From Clostridia bacterium (GTDB taxonomy: Bacteria > Bacillota > Clostridia > Christensenellales > Borkfalkiaceae), in assembly GCA_017545865.1 (NCBI GenBank), contig JAFWXO010000025.1:1-64000 (forward strand): a stretch of DNA of 64,000 nt, read 5' to 3'. Positions 43,283 through 52,267 of this stretch are shown here, piece by piece; positions within the stretch are counted from its first letter, which is position 1; each line of letters begins with the position of its first letter. The position numbers and the translations under genes were made by a program. The notes under the pieces were generated by a model. The model made no database searches. It was not told where the DNA came from and worked only from the letters and a program-made list of their open reading frames with translations.

Positions 43283-43480
43283 ATGAAAATAATTTTTAAT
43301 CCCGATGAAAAAATCGTTAACGCTATCCGCGATGGGCTTAAGCGAAAGGACGGTTACTGCCCTTGCAGGCTTCAAAAAACGGAAGATAACCTTTGCATGT
43401 GCAAAGAGTTCCGCGACCAGATTGCCGACCCTGAGTTTGAAGGTTTTTGCCATTGTAGGCTATACTATAAAGAAAAGTAA
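43283..43480 (+). CDS. Ferredoxin-thioredoxin-reductase catalytic-chain-like protein
   Basis: This 65-residue protein has seven Cys in the pattern CPC, CMC, CHC (YCPCRLQ, LCMCKEF, FCHCRLYY), matching the catalytic beta subunit of ferredoxin:thioredoxin reductase, where two form the redox disulfide and four bind a 4Fe-4S cluster. It is shorter than plant FTR (~110 residues) but similar to bacterial single-domain versions. No partner is adjacent. It has an AAGGAGATAA site and is followed by a terminator. A ferredoxin-linked disulfide reductase role is likely. Confidence 0.85.
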   Translation: MKIIFNPDEKIVNAIRDGLKRKDGYCPCRLQKTEDNLCMCKEFRDQIADPEFEGFCHCRLYYKEK

Positions 43481-43484
43481 AATA

Positions 43485-43513
43485 AAACGGAGCGAAACTG
43501 CTCCGTTTTTTTA
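43485..43513. terminator. Bidirectional terminator
   Basis: AAACGGAG-cgaaactg-CTCCGTTT with T runs lies between convergent FTR-like and copper-ATPase genes. Confidence 0.85.
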
Positions 43514-43514
43514 T

Positions 43515-45701
43515 TTATGATTTGAATAATCGTAACGAGTTAAGAACAACAAACAAACTGCTCAAACTCATAAAGGCTGAGGCTATCATAGGATTGAGTA
43601 AAATACCAACAAAACTTAAAACACCTGCGGCGAGCGGTATGCCTAAAACGTTATAAATAAACGCCCAAAAGAGATTTTCTTTGATAATTCTTCTTGCCTT
43701 TTTACCCGTTTTAATCGCCTTATCAAGCGAGATTAAGTCGTTTGACATAAGTATTACGTCACTTGAAGAAACGGCTATATCAACGCCCGAACCCATTGAA
43801 GCTCCAACGTCTGCAACGGAAAGCGCGGGGCTATCGTTAACCCCATCGCCAACGAAAAGCGTTTTGCCGTTTTGCTTGTAAGATTTAACGATTTCAGCCT
43901 TTTCTTCGGGTAAAACTTCGCCGTAAACGAAATCCGCGCCGATTTCTTCTTTAACTCTTGCGCAAACCTTTTGGTTATCGCCCGATAAAATTATAGTCGT
44001 AACGCCCTGCTCTTTCAAATTTTCAACCGCTTGTTTTGAAGAAGGTTTAACCATATCGTAAACTTCAATAAAGCCTATAACCAAACCGTTTTTGCAAACG
44101 TATAAAACAGTTTTGCCGTTGTTTTCAGACTTTTCAGCAAGTTCGATAACGCCTTCTTTCTTGTTATAAAGGTTAACAAAGGGGAGATTTCCTATAACGT
44201 ACGAATTGCCGTTAACAACCCCCTTAACGCCCTTTCCAGTAACGGAAAGATAGTCTTGAACGGCAAAAAGGTCGGCGTTTGCATATTCAACGATTGCGCT
44301 TGCTATGGGGTGAGAACTTAAACTTTCAATAGACGCGATTTCCACAATTTCCGTTTCGCTAACGCCGAAAACACCGCCAACTTTTACCTTGCCGATAGTA
44401 ACCGTGCCCGTTTTATCCATAATGCAAACGTTCGTTAAACCTATTCTTTCTAAAACTTCAGCGTTTTTAACAAGAACGCCAAACGACGCCATTTTCCCCG
44501 TTGCAACGGTAACGGCAAGCGGAGTTGCAAGCCCAAGCGCGCACGGGCAAGAGATAACGAGAACGGATATTGCCCTTGTGAAAGCAAAGTCGAAAGGTTT
44601 TCCGATAATTAGCCAAACGGCAAGCGTGATTATCGCAATCAACGAAACTGTTGGAACAAATATTCCGCTTATTTTATCGGCTAAGCGTTGAACGGGGGCT
44701 TTGGTTGCTTCGGCGGAAAGAACGTAATCTATAATTTTTGAAAACACCGTGTTTTCGCCAACGGCGGTTACTTTTGCTAAAATATAACCGCTTTCAAGCA
44801 CGGTTGCCGTTTTTATCTCACCGCCAACGGTTTTGGTTATCGGCATACTCTCGCCCGTTAACATCGATTCGTTAACTTCGCCTTCGCCTGAAATAACAAC
44901 CCCGTCACACGGGGCGGAAGAACCTTGTTTTATAACCATTATATCGCCAACGTTAACGCTTGAAACGGGAACGGTAACTTCCTTGCCGTCAACCATGATA
45001 ACGGCAACGCTCGGCGCTAAGGACTTTAACTTTTCAACCGCAGATTCGGTCTTCTTTTTTGAACGGTCTTCAAGCGTTTTGCCAACCGTTACGAGCGTGA
45101 GTATCATAGCGGAAGACTCAAAGTAAAGGTTTTTTGAAAGGGATAGAACGAGCGCGTCGTTTCCTAAAACCCTTCCTATAATAATCATAACGAGCGCGTA
45201 CGCGCCAAAGATAAAACTTGCGCCTGCGCCTAAGGAAACGAGCGTGTCCATATTCGGGGCTTTGTGAATAACAGCCATCGTTCCGCTTATAAAAAACTTT
45301 CTGTTTAAAACCATAACGGCAAGCGTTAACACAAGTTGAAATGAAACGAACGCTATCGCTCCGCTCGCCCCTTTAAAGAAGGGAAAGGTTGGGAGTTTAA
45401 GCATACCGCCCATTGAAAAATACATTAGTATAACGAGAAGTATTATAGACGGCAAAAGCCTACTTAAAAATATGGACTTTTCTTCCGTTTGAGCAGTTTC
45501 TTTATACTTAACCGCCTTAAAGCCTGCTTTTTTAACCGCTTTTATTATATCGGCGCTTGAAAACTCCCCATCAACCACCAAAAGTTTTTGGGTGAGATTG
45601 ACAACCGCGTTTTCAACGCCGTTAACTTTTTTAACTGCCCTTTCAACCGCGTTTGAACACGCCGAACAAGACATACCTAAAACGGTGAACTTACTTTTCA
45701 T
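43515..45701 (-). CDS. copA: Copper-translocating P1B-type ATPase
   Basis: The ATG at 45701 gives 728 residues; an in-frame TTG at 45719 is less likely. Residues ~2-65 are a heavy-metal domain with GMSCSAC. Eight membrane segments follow, with the ion-binding CPC in [12 protein letters not shown] (residues ~390-400), the phosphorylation motif DKTGT, SSHP in the nucleotide domain and [13 protein letters not shown] plus the GMSCSAC domain fits a Cu+ exporter. It overlaps the RHH gene by 11 bases; no CsoR or CopZ is adjacent. Confidence 0.93.
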   Translation of the reverse strand: MKSKFTVLGMSCSACSNAVERAVKKVNGVENAVVNLTQKLLVVDGEFSSADIIKAVKKAGFKAVKYKETAQTEEKSIFLSRLLPSIILLVILMYFSMGGMLKLPTFPFFKGASGAIAFVSFQLVLTLAVMVLNRKFFISGTMAVIHKAPNMDTLVSLGAGASFIFGAYALVMIIIGRVLGNDALVLSLSKNLYFESSAMILTLVTVGKTLEDRSKKKTESAVEKLKSLAPSVAVIMVDGKEVTVPVSSVNVGDIMVIKQGSSAPCDGVVISGEGEVNESMLTGESMPITKTVGGEIKTATVLESGYILAKVTAVGENTVFSKIIDYVLSAEATKAPVQRLADKISGIFVPTVSLIAIITLAVWLIIGKPFDFAFTRAISVLVISCPCALGLATPLAVTVATGKMASFGVLVKNAEVLERIGLTNVCIMDKTGTVTIGKVKVGGVFGVSETEIVEIASIESLSSHPIASAIVEYANADLFAVQDYLSVTGKGVKGVVNGNSYVIGNLPFVNLYNKKEGVIELAEKSENNGKTVLYVCKNGLVIGFIEVYDMVKPSSKQAVENLKEQGVTTIILSGDNQKVCARVKEEIGADFVYGEVLPEEKAEIVKSYKQNGKTLFVGDGVNDSPALSVADVGASMGSGVDIAVSSSDVILMSNDLISLDKAIKTGKKARRIIKENLFWAFIYNVLGIPLAAGVLSFVGILLNPMIASAFMSLSSLFVVLNSLRLFKS

Positions 45702-45879
45702 CACACACCTTGCCTTCAATAGAAACGTTTACCTTCTTGCGCTTTTTTACACACTCGGTTAACAAGTATTCTATTTGACCGTTGATTGAACGAAATTCAT
45801 CTTGCGCCCAACGCTCAAGGGCAACAAAAAGTTCTTTTGTTACCCTAAGCGGTATTTGTTTTTTATCCTTTACGTCCAT
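45691..45879 (-). CDS. Ribbon-helix-helix (Arc-type) protein
   Basis: This 62-residue protein has the Arc/MetJ-like layout: a short strand ([10 protein letters not shown]), then two helices ([27 protein letters not shown]), as in ribbon-helix-helix regulators. It starts one base after the SPFH stop and overlaps the copper ATPase start by 11 bases, so all three are probably one transcript. A regulator, or an SPFH-associated partner, is possible. Its target is unknown. Confidence 0.75.
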   Translation of the reverse strand: MDVKDKKQIPLRVTKELFVALERWAQDEFRSINGQIEYLLTECVKKRKKVNVSIEGKVCDEK

Positions 45880-45880
45880 A

Positions 45881-46903
45881 TCAATAAATACTGCCTGAGT
45901 TTATTACGGGTTGCGCGTCGTGATTACCACAGAGAACTACTAAAAGGTTGGAAACCATTTGAGCCTTGCGCTCCTCGTCAAGTTTAACCATTTGATTTTT
46001 TTCAAGGCGTTCAAGCGCCATTTCAACCATACCCACAGCGCCGTCGACAATCATTTTTCTAGCGTCGATTATAGCGGACGCTTGTTGGCGTTGGAGCATT
46101 ACCGCTGCAATTTCAGGCGCGTAAGCAAGATAAGTTATTCTCGCTTCAACAATTTCAATACCAGCGTTTTCTACTCTCGATTGAATTTCGCCCCTTATTC
46201 TTTCAACAACCACTTCGCTTGAACCGCGCAAACTGCCTTCGTCGGCCTTGCCGTCACCCGTAGTGTCAACGCCTTGGGCGATATCGTAAGGATAAATCTT
46301 TACGATTTGGCGGACTGCACTATCGCATTGAAGGGAAAGATATTCTTTATAGTTATCAACGTTAAACACCGCTTTTGCCGTGTCAACAATCTTCCACATA
46401 ACAGCAACGCTAATTTCAACGGGATTGCCTAAACAATCGTTGATTTTTTGACGGCTATTATTAAGAGTCATAACCTTTAAACTTATCTTGTTTTGCTTAG
46501 AAAGAGCAATCTCTTTACCGGTTGAAGATAAACTCGTTAAAGCGGACGCTACGGAAGTAGAAGTCTTAACGTCACCACTTTGGCTAAGTTTCGTTTGAGA
46601 AGCGGGATTAAACGATTGACAGAAAGGGTTTACGAAATAAAATCCTTCGCCCCTAATCGTGCCTTTATATTTACCAAACAACGTTAAAACTAACGCTTCT
46701 TGCGGTTTTAATACCTTTAAACCGGGAATTACAAAAAAGGAAAGACCAAACACTACGAGCCCCGCAATAAATAATATCGGTAAACCACCTTCGTCTATTA
46801 TCATTGCGCCTTTTACCATACCAACTACCGAAGCAATCATTAGTAAAATCATAAAAACAAGCATTTGTAAGCCGATTTTCTTACCTATAATTTTTTCTTT
46901 CAT
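45881..46903 (-). CDS. SPFH/band-7 domain membrane protein
   Basis: This 340-residue protein has two N-terminal membrane segments (about 10-30 and 36-60), then the SPFH domain: [24 protein letters not shown] (about residues 90-113), [10 protein letters not shown] and [21 protein letters not shown] helical C-terminus ([24 protein letters not shown] onward) promotes oligomerisation. SPFH proteins form membrane scaffolds like flotillins. It has a consensus promoter and AAGGAGATT site, and leads an operon with the RHH and CopA genes. Confidence 0.88.
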   Translation of the reverse strand: MKEKIIGKKIGLQMLVFMILLMIASVVGMVKGAMIIDEGGLPILFIAGLVVFGLSFFVIPGLKVLKPQEALVLTLFGKYKGTIRGEGFYFVNPFCQSFNPASQTKLSQSGDVKTSTSVASALTSLSSTGKEIALSKQNKISLKVMTLNNSRQKINDCLGNPVEISVAVMWKIVDTAKAVFNVDNYKEYLSLQCDSAVRQIVKIYPYDIAQGVDTTGDGKADEGSLRGSSEVVVERIRGEIQSRVENAGIEIVEARITYLAYAPEIAAVMLQRQQASAIIDARKMIVDGAVGMVEMALERLEKNQMVKLDEERKAQMVSNLLVVLCGNHDAQPVINSGSIY

Positions 46904-46933
46904 AAAAAATCTCCTTTATATATTGATATCATA

Positions 46934-46962
46934 ATGATATCATAATAATTCATATAAGTCAA
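46934..46962 (-). promoter_or_regulatory. sigma-A promoter of the SPFH-RHH-CopA operon
   Basis: The minus strand reads TTGACT (46962-46957), 17 bases, TATCAT (46939-46934). TATGATATCA occurs twice in direct tandem across the -10 region, a possible operator. Confidence 0.7.
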
Positions 46963-46964
46963 TA

Positions 46965-46988
46965 GAAAAGCCACTCAAAGAGTGGCTA
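46965..46988 (-). terminator. Terminator of the PH-domain gene
   Basis: AGCCACT-caaag-AGTGGCT (46969-46987) with T residues on the minus strand directly abuts the next promoter. Confidence 0.75.
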
Positions 46989-46991
46989 ATT

Positions 46992-47447
46992 TTATTCGGT
47001 TGCGCCCTGAACGTAAACTATTTTTGGGGCTACTTTTTTAACTTCGTCAACAAACTTTTCGTATTCGGAGTTTTTAATAACGATATTAAAATAACTCTCG
47101 TCGTCAAAAATAAATTGAAGTTTTAAAGTATCGGTGCAAAACTTAATTTCCTTAACTTCGTTAAGTTTAACGGTGTTTCTAACAACGCCCCATTTTAAAA
47201 CCACTTTATCTTGCATAATAACGTAATTTGAACTTATAAGCGCAGTTACGACTATTGCGATAAACGCTACCGATAAAACGAGAATAAAGCCGAACGACAA
47301 ATAGTCGTAAAACCCAAGGTCAATGCCTTTTTGAATATAGGAAGAATACCTTATCACGTTTAAAATTATGCAAGCAATCGCAACGAGCGAGCCAACGCCT
47401 GCAACGATATAAAACCATTTTGAAAAATTATATTTAAACTTAACCAT
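46992..47447 (-). CDS. PH-domain membrane protein
   Basis: This 151-residue protein has two transmembrane helices (about residues 10-30 and 47-70) followed by a beta-rich PH-like domain (VIMQDKVVLKWGVVRNTVKL, about residues 77-96). Small proteins of this layout are common and uncharacterised. It is a single gene, divergent from the ABC-F gene. Confidence 0.65.
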   Translation of the reverse strand: MVKFKYNFSKWFYIVAGVGSLVAIACIILNVIRYSSYIQKGIDLGFYDYLSFGFILVLSVAFIAIVVTALISSNYVIMQDKVVLKWGVVRNTVKLNEVKEIKFCTDTLKLQFIFDDESYFNIVIKNSEYEKFVDEVKKVAPKIVYVQGATE

Positions 47448-47513
47448 ATTTTAATTATAACACAATTTATTATAATTTCAAATCATTTGACTAAAAAAGC
47501 AAAATATTATATC

Positions 47514-49070
47514 ATGAATTCTATGAGCATACTTGAAATTAGAAATTTAACACACCGCTATGACGATAGGTATTTATTCCAAAACGCATCGCTCCAAATC
47601 AACAACGGCGAACACCTTGGAATAGTTGGTCTTAACGGCGCTGGTAAAACCACGTTTATAAATATTATAGCCGGCAAACTTTCTCAAGACGACGGCGAAG
47701 TTTTGCGCCAACACAACGCGCGTTGGGGATACCTTGACCAGCACGCCGATATCGATAGAAACCAAACGGTTATGGAATATCTCCGCCACGCTTTCGACTA
47801 TCTTTACGAACTCAACGATAAACTTGAAGAAATTTATCTTAAAATGGGCGAAACGGAAGATGCAGACGAACTTGACCGCTTGGTTAACAAATCTTCGCGC
47901 ATGCAAGAAACGCTTGATAACGCCGGATTTTACGACCTTGACAGTAAGATTAAAAAGGTTGCCGGTGGGCTTGGCGTTCACAACTTTGGCTACGATACGC
48001 TAATCGGTAGGCTTTCGGGTGGCGAAAGAGCAAAACTAATGCTTTCCAAACTACTCCTTGAAGAAGTTGACGTTATGCTTCTTGACGAACCTACGAACTT
48101 TTTGGATATCGAGCATATAGAGTGGCTTAAAAAATACCTTAACGGTTATAAAAAGACGTTTATGGTTATTTCCCACGATACCGCATTTTTAGATAGCGTT
48201 TGCAAGTTTATTATAAATATTGAAAACGGCAATATCAAAAAGTATTCGGGCAACTATTCAACGTTTATCGTTCAACGCGATATGAACGCTAAGCAATACG
48301 AAGAAGATTATCTCCGCCAACAAGCCGAGATAAAGAAAATGCAAGATTATATCGACAAGAACAAGGCGCGCGCCGCAACCGCTGGCATGGCGAATTCTCG
48401 AAAGAAAATGCTTGATAGAATTGAAGTTATGCAAAAGCCGATGACCGTGCACGACGCTACCTTTTCCTTCCCCTATATCCCCGTTAACAGTAAAGACTTT
48501 TTGATTGTTAAGGGCTTGGAAGTTGGCTACGATAAAACTTTAATTCCACCGATTGACTTGCACCTTAAAAGCACGGATAAACTTTGGATAAGGGGTACTA
48601 ACGGCGTTGGTAAAACAACTCTTATCAAAACGCTACTTAGAAAAATTCACGCGTTAAACGGCAATTTTTTATTCCACCTATCCGCAAAGCCCGCGTATTT
48701 AGAGCAAGAACTCAATTTTGAAAACAACACTTTAAACGCGATGATTTACTTTAACGGTAAGTTCCCACGCCTTAACCAAAAGGAGCAACGCTCGGAACTT
48801 GCAAAGGTTGGGCTTAAAGGTGATTTGGCAACCAAGCCTATAAAAGACTTATCGGGTGGCGAGCAAGTGAGAATTAAACTTGCCCTTCTTAACAACACCC
48901 CGTCAAACGTTTTGATACTTGACGAACCTACCAACCACTTAGACGTTAGAGCCAAAGAGGCGCTTAAAAAAGCGCTCATCGAATACGAAGGCGCAATAAT
49001 TCTCGTTAGCCACGAACACGATTTTGCAGGCGAGATTTGCAATATTATATTCGACGCTAAAACTAAATAG
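47514..49070 (+). CDS. ABC-F family ATPase
   Basis: The start is taken at ATG 47514 (518 residues); ATG 47523 is equally possible and no clear ribosome site is seen. There are two ATPase domains: GLNGAGKTT, LSGGERAKLM, VMLLDEPTNFLD, and GTNGVGKTT, LSGGEQVRIKLAL, VLILDEPTNHLD. Between them is a helical linker (about residues 230-300) with KARAATAGMANSRKKMLDR. There are no membrane segments. ABC-F proteins act on the ribosome in translation or antibiotic resistance; the subfamily is not resolved. Confidence 0.92.
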   Translation: MNSMSILEIRNLTHRYDDRYLFQNASLQINNGEHLGIVGLNGAGKTTFINIIAGKLSQDDGEVLRQHNARWGYLDQHADIDRNQTVMEYLRHAFDYLYELNDKLEEIYLKMGETEDADELDRLVNKSSRMQETLDNAGFYDLDSKIKKVAGGLGVHNFGYDTLIGRLSGGERAKLMLSKLLLEEVDVMLLDEPTNFLDIEHIEWLKKYLNGYKKTFMVISHDTAFLDSVCKFIINIENGNIKKYSGNYSTFIVQRDMNAKQYEEDYLRQQAEIKKMQDYIDKNKARAATAGMANSRKKMLDRIEVMQKPMTVHDATFSFPYIPVNSKDFLIVKGLEVGYDKTLIPPIDLHLKSTDKLWIRGTNGVGKTTLIKTLLRKIHALNGNFLFHLSAKPAYLEQELNFENNTLNAMIYFNGKFPRLNQKEQRSELAKVGLKGDLATKPIKDLSGGEQVRIKLALLNNTPSNVLILDEPTNHLDVRAKEALKKALIEYEGAIILVSHEHDFAGEICNIIFDAKTK

Positions 49071-49076
49071 CAATTT

Positions 49077-49108
49077 AAAACCCCACGGAAAACCGTGGGG
49101 CTTTTTTT
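49077..49108. terminator. Bidirectional terminator
   Basis: CCCCACGG-aaaa-CCGTGGGG followed by a T run lies between convergent ABC-F and NCS2 permease genes. Confidence 0.9.
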
Positions 49109-49118
49109 AAGTTTTTTC

Positions 49119-50633
49119 TTAGAACGTGGTGGGAACGAAGAAGTAAACGAGGAATAATACTGCAACGATGATAGTAACAGCGTGTAATTCCCAAGCGGGT
49201 TTAACAGCTTCGCCTTTACCTTTGTTGAACGCATACTTAATTAACTTAACGAGATATTCAACAAGGCTGATAACAACGTAAGAAACGATACCGAAACCAA
49301 TACCGTCAGTAATAGAGTATGCTAAGGGCATCATAGCGATAGTTAAGAAAGCAGAAACTGCATTTTTAACAGAGTCAATCTTAATATTAACGATACCTTT
49401 AAGCATCAATACGCCAACGTAAATAAGAGCGGATGCAGCAGCAGGACCAGGAATAGATGCGAACAACGGAAGCAAGAATATTGATAAAGTGAACATAATT
49501 GCGGTTGTGAACGCAGTAAGACCAGTTCTACCACCAGCAGCGATACCAGAACCAGATTCTACGAAAGTAGTAACGGTAGAAGTACCGAACATTGCGCCTA
49601 CGCAGGTAGCAACGGAGTCAGATAACATAATCTTGCTGTAGTTAAGGGGTTTGCCCTTTTCGTCAACAAGACCAACGGGAGTACAACAGCCAACAACCGT
49701 ACCCATAGTATCGAACATATCGATCATACAGAAGGTGATAACCGTCATAATAAGAGGCATAATGCCTACGCCTTCAGCGAACTTGAAGCCTTCGGTAAAG
49801 GTTGCGAAGAACGCGCCACCGTTAGCAGAATCAAAGCTGAAGAATTTTTCAAAATAAGTCCAGAATTCCCAAGACATACCAGACCACTTAGTAACGTTAA
49901 GAGGAATACCAACGAGCGTTGCAATGATGATACCGATAATAACAGAACCTTTTACTTTGAAGAGTTCAAGAACTGCGATTGAGATTAAACCAACCAAGCA
50001 AACAACAGCGCCTGCAGCAGCGTAACCACCAGCAGCGTAATTGTTAAATTGAACAAGGTCAACAAGCGTGCCGGGAATCCAAGTGATGAACGCGCCGCCT
50101 TCGCCAAGGATGGGGAAACCAGGAGATACGATTAAACCTGCGTTTTGCATACCGATAAACGCAATGAATAAACCGATACCAACTGAGATCGCACCGCGAA
50201 CTGCTTCGGGCATACCGTCGAACACGAGTTCACGAAGGGATACGCCTTTAATCTTGATGATTGAGAGTAAAAGGAAAAGAACACCAGAGATAAGAACGAG
50301 CAACATTACGTTACCGTAAGACATAGCAAAACCGAGCGAACCGCCGAGAATTGCGCCTACGGTATAGTTAAGACCCATACCTGATGCTTGCGCTAAGGGT
50401 AACTTAGCAAGGAACGCCATAAGTAACGTACCTACGATTGCGCCAAGAGCGGTTGCAAGGAAGATTGAAGACCATTCCATAGCAGCGCCGTTTGAGCTAA
50501 GGATCGCATCGGGGTTAACTACCAAAATGTAAGCCATTGCAAGGAAAGTAACAATACCTGCAACGATTTCCGTTCTGATATTCGTTTTCTTCGCTACCGG
50601 ATCAAATCCGAGAGCTTTAGCAAACTTTTTCAT
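49119..50633 (-). CDS. NCS2-family purine permease (AzgA-like)
   Basis: This 504-residue protein has about 12-14 membrane segments and the AzgA/GhxP-type start NIRTEIVAGIVTFLAMAYIL (residues ~18-37). It also has GMGLNYTVGAILGG and VTTFVESGSGIAAGGRTGLT (about residues 350-369). It probably imports adenine, guanine or hypoxanthine with protons or sodium. It has a strong AGGAGGT site and consensus promoter. There is no purine riboswitch upstream. Confidence 0.9.
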   Translation of the reverse strand: MKKFAKALGFDPVAKKTNIRTEIVAGIVTFLAMAYILVVNPDAILSSNGAAMEWSSIFLATALGAIVGTLLMAFLAKLPLAQASGMGLNYTVGAILGGSLGFAMSYGNVMLLVLISGVLFLLLSIIKIKGVSLRELVFDGMPEAVRGAISVGIGLFIAFIGMQNAGLIVSPGFPILGEGGAFITWIPGTLVDLVQFNNYAAGGYAAAGAVVCLVGLISIAVLELFKVKGSVIIGIIIATLVGIPLNVTKWSGMSWEFWTYFEKFFSFDSANGGAFFATFTEGFKFAEGVGIMPLIMTVITFCMIDMFDTMGTVVGCCTPVGLVDEKGKPLNYSKIMLSDSVATCVGAMFGTSTVTTFVESGSGIAAGGRTGLTAFTTAIMFTLSIFLLPLFASIPGPAAASALIYVGVLMLKGIVNIKIDSVKNAVSAFLTIAMMPLAYSITDGIGFGIVSYVVISLVEYLVKLIKYAFNKGKGEAVKPAWELHAVTIIVAVLFLVYFFVPTTF

Positions 50634-50677
50634 TTGAAAAACCTCCTATACGTGCATTAAGCACAAATGATACATAC

Positions 50678-50706
50678 ATTTTACCACTTTATTCGACAAT
50701 ATTCAA
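50678..50706 (-). promoter_or_regulatory. sigma-A promoter of the purine permease
   Basis: The minus strand reads TTGAAT (50706-50701), 17 bases, TAAAAT (50683-50678). A GTGC-attaa-GCAC hairpin is in the leader (50652-50664). Confidence 0.7.
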
Positions 50707-50756
50707 GCATATTTGTGAAAAAATTTTCATATTTTGTTAAACTTTTTTTATAGAAT

Positions 50757-50784
50757 AAAAAACAGCCGAAATCTCGGCTGTTTT
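50757..50784 (-). terminator. Terminator of the SNF symporter
   Basis: AACAGCCGA-aatc-TCGGCTGTT is followed by TTTTATT on the minus strand, past the stop at 50795. Confidence 0.85.
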
Positions 50785-50794
50785 AATATTGATT

Positions 50795-52171
50795 TTATAT
50801 AAAGAACGTTACGATACTTATAACGATGAACGCAAACATTATAACGGGAAGAACGAATCTAACGTAACCTTTCATCCACTTTTGAAGTTTTAAACCCTTT
50901 CCTGTATTTACTTCGTTTTCAAAGTTTTCATAACCCCAACCTTTGCCCTTTTTCAATATACAGAACATTACGAACGTAAACGAGCCTATCGGAAGAAGAA
51001 GGTTGGATACGATAAAGTCTTCAAGGTCTAAAACGGACGAACCGTCGCCAAACGGGGTAAAGCCCGACCAAGCGTTGAAACCAAGCACGCAAGGGATAGT
51101 TAAAACAAACATAACTACCGCTAAGATAATGCAGAGTTTCTTTCTTGACATCTTCGTGATTTCTTGAACGAAAGCGAGAATATTTTCAAACACGGCAAAC
51201 ACCGTTGAAAGAGCCGCGAACGACAAGAATAAGAAGAATAAACTGCCCCATAGCCTACCGAGTGGCATATTGTTAAAGATGTTGGGGAGCGTTTCAAAAA
51301 TGAGCGGTGGGCCTGCGGAAACGTTGCCGTTATTGTAAGTAAAACAAGCGGGGAAAATTATAAGACCTGCAACGAACGCCACGAAAGTGTCAAGCACCGC
51401 AACGTTAACCGCTTCGCCGAAAAGCGAACGGTCTTTGCCTAAATAACTGCCGAATATCGCCATTGAGCCGATACCTAAACTAAGCGTGAAGAAGGACTGA
51501 CTCATCGCGCCCGTTATTACGTTGAAAATACCGACTTCTTTTACGTTTTCAACGTTCGGTACGAGATAGAATTTTAAACCTTCCTTCGTTCCGTCCATAA
51601 AAAAGCCGTTGATAGCGAGAACTACCATAATAACGAGAAGCGCAATCATCATAATTTTAGTTACGCGTTCCAAACTGTTTTTAACACCGAAAGCGCAAAC
51701 GGTAAAGCCTAAAACGACGACTATACCCGTAAAGAGTATTTGCATCCACGGGTCTTGAAGCATTAAGCCGAACTGCGAAGTTGCAACTTGACTAGTAACG
51801 CCCGTAAAGTCACCCTTTACCATTTTAACGAAGTATTGCAAAAGCCAACCTGAAACCACCGTGTAGAACATCATTAAAATAACGTTACCAACGAGCGCGG
51901 CGTATCCGTGAATTTGCCACTTGCTACCCTTTGGCTCTAATTCTTGATAAAGCCTAGTCATACTCTTTTGGCTTGCTCTACCAAGCGCAAATTCCATTGT
52001 GAGTACGGGAAGCCCCATTACGAGTAAAAACCCAAGGTAAATAAGAACGAATATTGCGCCACCGTTTTGACCAACCATATAAGGAAATTTCCAAACGTTG
52101 CCAACGCCTATCGCGCAACCTGCCGACAAGAGTATGAACCCAAGCCTACTGCCTAACTTTTCTCTTTCCAT
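50795..52171 (-). CDS. Sodium-dependent neurotransmitter symporter-family (SNF/LeuT-like) transporter
   Basis: This 458-residue protein has 11 or 12 membrane segments and the SNF signature GFILLSAGCAIGVGNVWKFPYMVGQNGGAIF (core AGCAIGVGNVWKFPY, residues ~16-30), followed by GRASQKSMTRLYQEL. It probably imports an amino acid with sodium, as does LeuT. The substrate is unknown. Its promoter is a consensus one and it is a single-gene unit. Confidence 0.93.
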   Translation of the reverse strand: MEREKLGSRLGFILLSAGCAIGVGNVWKFPYMVGQNGGAIFVLIYLGFLLVMGLPVLTMEFALGRASQKSMTRLYQELEPKGSKWQIHGYAALVGNVILMMFYTVVSGWLLQYFVKMVKGDFTGVTSQVATSQFGLMLQDPWMQILFTGIVVVLGFTVCAFGVKNSLERVTKIMMIALLVIMVVLAINGFFMDGTKEGLKFYLVPNVENVKEVGIFNVITGAMSQSFFTLSLGIGSMAIFGSYLGKDRSLFGEAVNVAVLDTFVAFVAGLIIFPACFTYNNGNVSAGPPLIFETLPNIFNNMPLGRLWGSLFFLFLSFAALSTVFAVFENILAFVQEITKMSRKKLCIILAVVMFVLTIPCVLGFNAWSGFTPFGDGSSVLDLEDFIVSNLLLPIGSFTFVMFCILKKGKGWGYENFENEVNTGKGLKLQKWMKGYVRFVLPVIMFAFIVISIVTFFI

Positions 52172-52203
52172 AATTTCTCCGTAAAGTAATTTTTTACTTT
52201 AAT

Positions 52204-52232
52204 ATTCTATCACACGTTTTTCAAAATTGCAA
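52204..52232 (-). promoter_or_regulatory. sigma-A promoter of the SNF symporter
   Basis: The minus strand reads TTGCAA (52232-52227), 17 bases, TAGAAT (52209-52204). Confidence 0.7.
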
Positions 52233-52263
52233 TAAAAAAACGCAAAGCAACCGCCTTGCGTTT
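52233..52263 (-). terminator. Terminator of the Ppx/GppA gene
   Basis: On the minus strand AACGCAAGG and CTTTGCGTT pair (one G bulge region) before a T run. It directly abuts the SNF promoter. Confidence 0.75.
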
Positions 52264-52267
52264 ATCT

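Noticed and set aside
45702-45719. TTG start extending copA by six codons
   Set aside because: The ATG at 45701 gives the normal [12 protein letters not shown] start of the heavy-metal domain and lies after a purine-rich site.
50634-50760. Possible purine riboswitch upstream of the purine permease
   Set aside because: Only a short GTGC/GCAC hairpin is present; the conserved three-way junction core is not seen.
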